NCBI GenBank assembly: GCA_964020085.1
Contig: OZ026607.1
Coordinates: forward strand, 5,045,586-5,109,585
DNA length: 64,000 bases
Source: Micromussa lordhowensis
Lineage: Eukaryota; Cnidaria; Anthozoa; Scleractinia; Lobophylliidae
Direction of reading: 5' to 3'
The position numbers and the translations under genes are program-made. Below, in pieces: positions 61,243 to 64,000 of this stretch; position 1 is the first letter of the stretch, and the number at the start of each line of letters is the position of its first letter. The notes beneath the pieces are model-generated. The model was not told where the DNA came from, did no database searches, and saw only the letters and a program-made list of their open reading frames with translations.

Positions 61243-64000
61243 ATGACGGCGGGAATGATCAAAGTTCCCAGTATTATGCCGTTGCGAGTTCCAGTTGGAG
61301 GAAGAAAGAACATAGTAGACACTCATACGCCCATCGAGCTTCGATCAGAAACTCCAGATACTTTGATCTATTACACAATCAACGGAATGAAGCCTGAACC
61401 TTTTAAACAAATTGGCATAAAGTGCACTTACAAGTATAGCAGGCCTTTTGTTTTAGGGCCAGGAAAACGAACTGTGAAAGCTTTAGCAACCTCGAGCGAT
61501 GGCACAAGGGAAAGTTCTATTGTAACTAAGGCATTCATGGTGGAAGAACAAGAAGGGAAAGAGGCATTGGATACTGAGGACAATGTCTCGGAGCTTCAAC
61601 AAAGCATGTCTTCATCTACTGGAAATTTAAGGGAATCATCTGGGACTTTGTTTGGACAAATTCTTGAGAATGCCAAAGGTTCTAAACTGAAAACGTCAGA
61701 GGCTTGGGGGAAAGATGGTAGCTCTAAGCGATTTCTTACATCAACACCTGATGAGTGGGAAAATGTCAGAGGATCTGATTTCAGGAAACCCCGGAGTGAG
61801 GCAAGGTTTACAGCATCAAGGTTTGACTCAAATCAAGCAACGTTAGGAACGCCAGATCAGTCTCTTGCTCAGGTTGATGGGGAGCTGAAAGACAGACGAG
61901 GTCCTGAGAACAGGATTCAAGTAAGCAAGATTCAGCAGCATACAGATTTTCTGAAGTGCGTCTACTGTCTAGCACCCAGGCCATCTGATCCATATGCAAG
62001 GTTCTGCTCTGAATGTGGATCTCCCATTCCACCATTGCCGTCATCAAGACTTCCACCCCCTGAGGGTGGACAGCTTGGCATGTGCGTCTCCTGTCACTCA
62101 ATGGTACCATTGAACACTCCTACTTGCATCATTTGCGAAGCACCTCTTTCGCCTCAGCGTCAACCACAAGCCACCAAGAAGTTAGCACACAAGTTGATGT
62201 GTAGAGCATGTGGTACAGGGAATCCACCTGACTTGAAAGTTTGTGTTACCTGTGAAGCTAAGCTTCCAAACAATGCAAAACAAATATTTACTGGCACAAG
62301 TGCTCCCCCAATGCCCAAGGACTCTATTAGCAGTCTCATGACATGCTCCAAGTGTTCTCGCGTAAATAGCAGCGATGCCCGTTTCTGTGACTGGTGTGGA
62401 TCAAAGCCACAACCTTACCAAAGTCCCCTCGTCTGCTCTCAGTGCCAGGCATCAAACAGTCCATTTGCCAGGTTCTGTAACACATGTGGATGTACTATTG
62501 AACCGCCACCGAGGCTATCACGGCAAAGTCCAGGAAGTGTGATTGGAACTGTTGTTGAGAGAGGTAACATTCGTGACACAGTGGGTAGATTGGAAAGTGC
62601 AACTTGGTTGCCAGTTTCTATCCCTTCTACTCCAGCAGAAACAGCAGATAAAGGTAATAATAATTATTATCATCATCAAATCTAACTAAAGTGGTTCTGT
62701 CCTGGCAGTGACTCCCGTATAAAAAAGATGGGGTACTCGTCATGTCTCTTAGGGGTTAGCAAAAGGTCCACAGGCCGCGCAAGATTTTGCTGTATCTTTT
62801 ACGGTATTGAGTCAAAAAAATCATGACAGGAGATAATATGTGGTGTTCGAATTGGTACCTCTTAGGGGTGAAAAAAAATTCAAACCATGCCCACAAAATA
62901 GATTCTTGGTACCTCTTAGGAGTTAGAAATTTTCAAAGAGCACCCCTGTCCTTTTTATAATTATGAGAGCTCCCCCAGGTATATACATGTACAGTAGTAT
63001 CTTTAATTACAAATGGGCCTGTGAGTATTAGCCATCTATGAGGTAAACTTGTTAAAGAAACCTCAAATAAAGAAACTTTGACAAATTAATTAGTAACTAA
63101 AATTAGCTATTTGGGAATTTTGAAGTTGTTTGCCCTCTTTATGAAACACAAATTGCCCTTGAAGTCAGTTATGCAAGTCATACATGTAAGCTGATGTCAA
63201 GAAATTGTTCTTTCCCCTTACAGCAACTTCTACAGTAGGACTGTTCTTTCCCTCAGCAACTAGTATCCAATCCCAAATTGAGATGGATGCTCAAGAGCGA
63301 ACTCGCCTTGAAGCTTCAAGAGACCGACGACCAGCCCTTGCAGCTGTTAGTCCTGGTAAAGGTTTCTGGCGGCAACAGATGGACCATGTTTGTTCACACA
63401 TTCGTGCACATGCACAAAACAATCCAGACTTCAGATCTACTATTGGTGAACCAAGACTAGGGAAAATAATCACTGCAACTATCCACGAAGACCTCAATGG
63501 CGAAGAAGTCACGCTAACTGTGACCTTTGCTAGGAGAGATGGCAAGGAAATGTGGAAGGAAAAATCAAAAGCTATCTCTTCAAGTTTGAGAGCATTCAAT
63601 CTGTCCGGGAGCAAGGAGGAGTTAAGAGCAAGCAGCAGAAAACAAACCCAAAATGGTTTGAGAACAACAGCTAGGGGAAAGAAACAAAAGAGGAAAGGAA
63701 AAGAGACTGATAGAGTTAAACTTAGTGAACTTGACAAGTTGTTACTCAAGGAGATTGGGCCTAAAGGTGAAGGCAAAGATGAAGAAGTGCAAAGACTGCT
63801 TGACGAGGGAGCAAATCCAGAATGTGAATCATCCGATGGTATCCCAACCATCATACTTGCAACTGTGAATAAGCATGCAGAGTGTATTCCACCACTAGTG
63901 AACGCAGGTGCAAAACTCAACACCAAGAGCGTTGCCAAAGGAAATACAGCTCTACACGAAGCAGTTCTTCAGGGTGCAGATGGACTCAAATGCATTGATG
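61243..64000 (+). CDS. DZANK1: Double zinc ribbon and ankyrin repeat protein 1, 5' part (cut by window end)
   Basis: Exon 1 is 61243-62653 (470 codons plus 1 nt, donor AAAG|GTAATA). Exon 2 starts at 63224 after TTACAG and is open to the window end. The N-terminus (TAGMIKVPSIMPLRVPVGG, ...IYYTINGMKP, ...RTVKALATSSDGTRES) is the beta-rich chitobiase-like domain typical of DZANK1. A linker follows, then several CxxC-pair zinc-ribbon units from about residue 239 to 418 (CVYC/CSEC, CVSC/CIIC, CRAC/CVTC, CSKC/CDWC, CSQC/CNTC), and in exon 2 the first ankyrin repeats (EVQRLLDEGANPECESSDG, GNTALHEAVLQGADG). In vertebrates the protein is linked to the ciliary base and dynein-dependent transport. The start ATG follows aag and begins MTAG as in vertebrates. 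The rest lies beyond the window. Confidence 0.93.

Noticed and set aside
61203..61397. 64-codon frame overlapping the DZANK1 start
   Set aside because: It is in a different frame from DZANK1, whose N-terminus matches the family.

Overview
This is a 64 kb eukaryotic (animal) window, AT-rich, with intron-rich conserved genes and many short inverted-repeat elements. The gene content (ACTR3, DZANK1, RhoGEF), short exons with GT-AG introns, and dense MITE/foldback load fit an anthozoan cnidarian, most likely a stony coral. The organism assignment is inference.

Layout. Positions 1-14 kb hold no convincing gene. They contain foldback elements, MITEs, two 3' ends of non-LTR retrotransposons, a tRNA-like SINE head and minisatellite. 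From 14,357 to 44,282 on the minus strand I could assemble one large 16-exon gene. Its product would be an N-terminal AGC-type pseudokinase, a ~950-residue Ser-rich linker, a small CxxC/CxxC zinc motif, a DH (RhoGEF) domain and a PH-like domain. All 15 splice junctions keep phase except at one place: the first DH exon after the zinc motif (20,045-20,138) carries a perfect 19-bp tandem duplication that shifts the frame and brings a stop in the next exon. Removing it gives a 1682-aa protein. One intron, at the kinase/linker junction, appears to be GC-AG.

A 13.5-kb intron of that gene contains two tandem, opposite-strand, two-exon genes (22,032-24,505 and 28,189-32,274). They encode closely related PLP-dependent class V aminotransferase-fold proteins of 480 and 483 aa, with similar promoters and 3' ends. 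Between them lies a nested repeat: a TIR element, a second element inside it, and three 397-bp tandem units each carrying a palindrome.

From 47,660 to 57,505 on the minus strand lies a complete 16-exon ACTR3 (Arp3, 418 aa) gene whose introns carry 106-bp and 41-bp minisatellites and several MITEs. At 59,516-60,777 (minus) an unrecognised gene, apparently split by a one-base shift at a C run, stands head-to-head with DZANK1 (61,243 to the window end, plus strand, partial). The ~465-bp shared promoter contains a perfect RFX X-box match, which fits a ciliary role for DZANK1 and suggests one for its partner.

How the genes relate: ACTR3 (branched actin nucleation) and the pseudokinase-RhoGEF (Rho GTPase activation) both belong to actin regulation, but nothing here shows co-regulation. 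The most unusual items are the pseudokinase-DH-PH fusion, its 19-bp frame-breaking duplication, and the nested aminotransferase pair.
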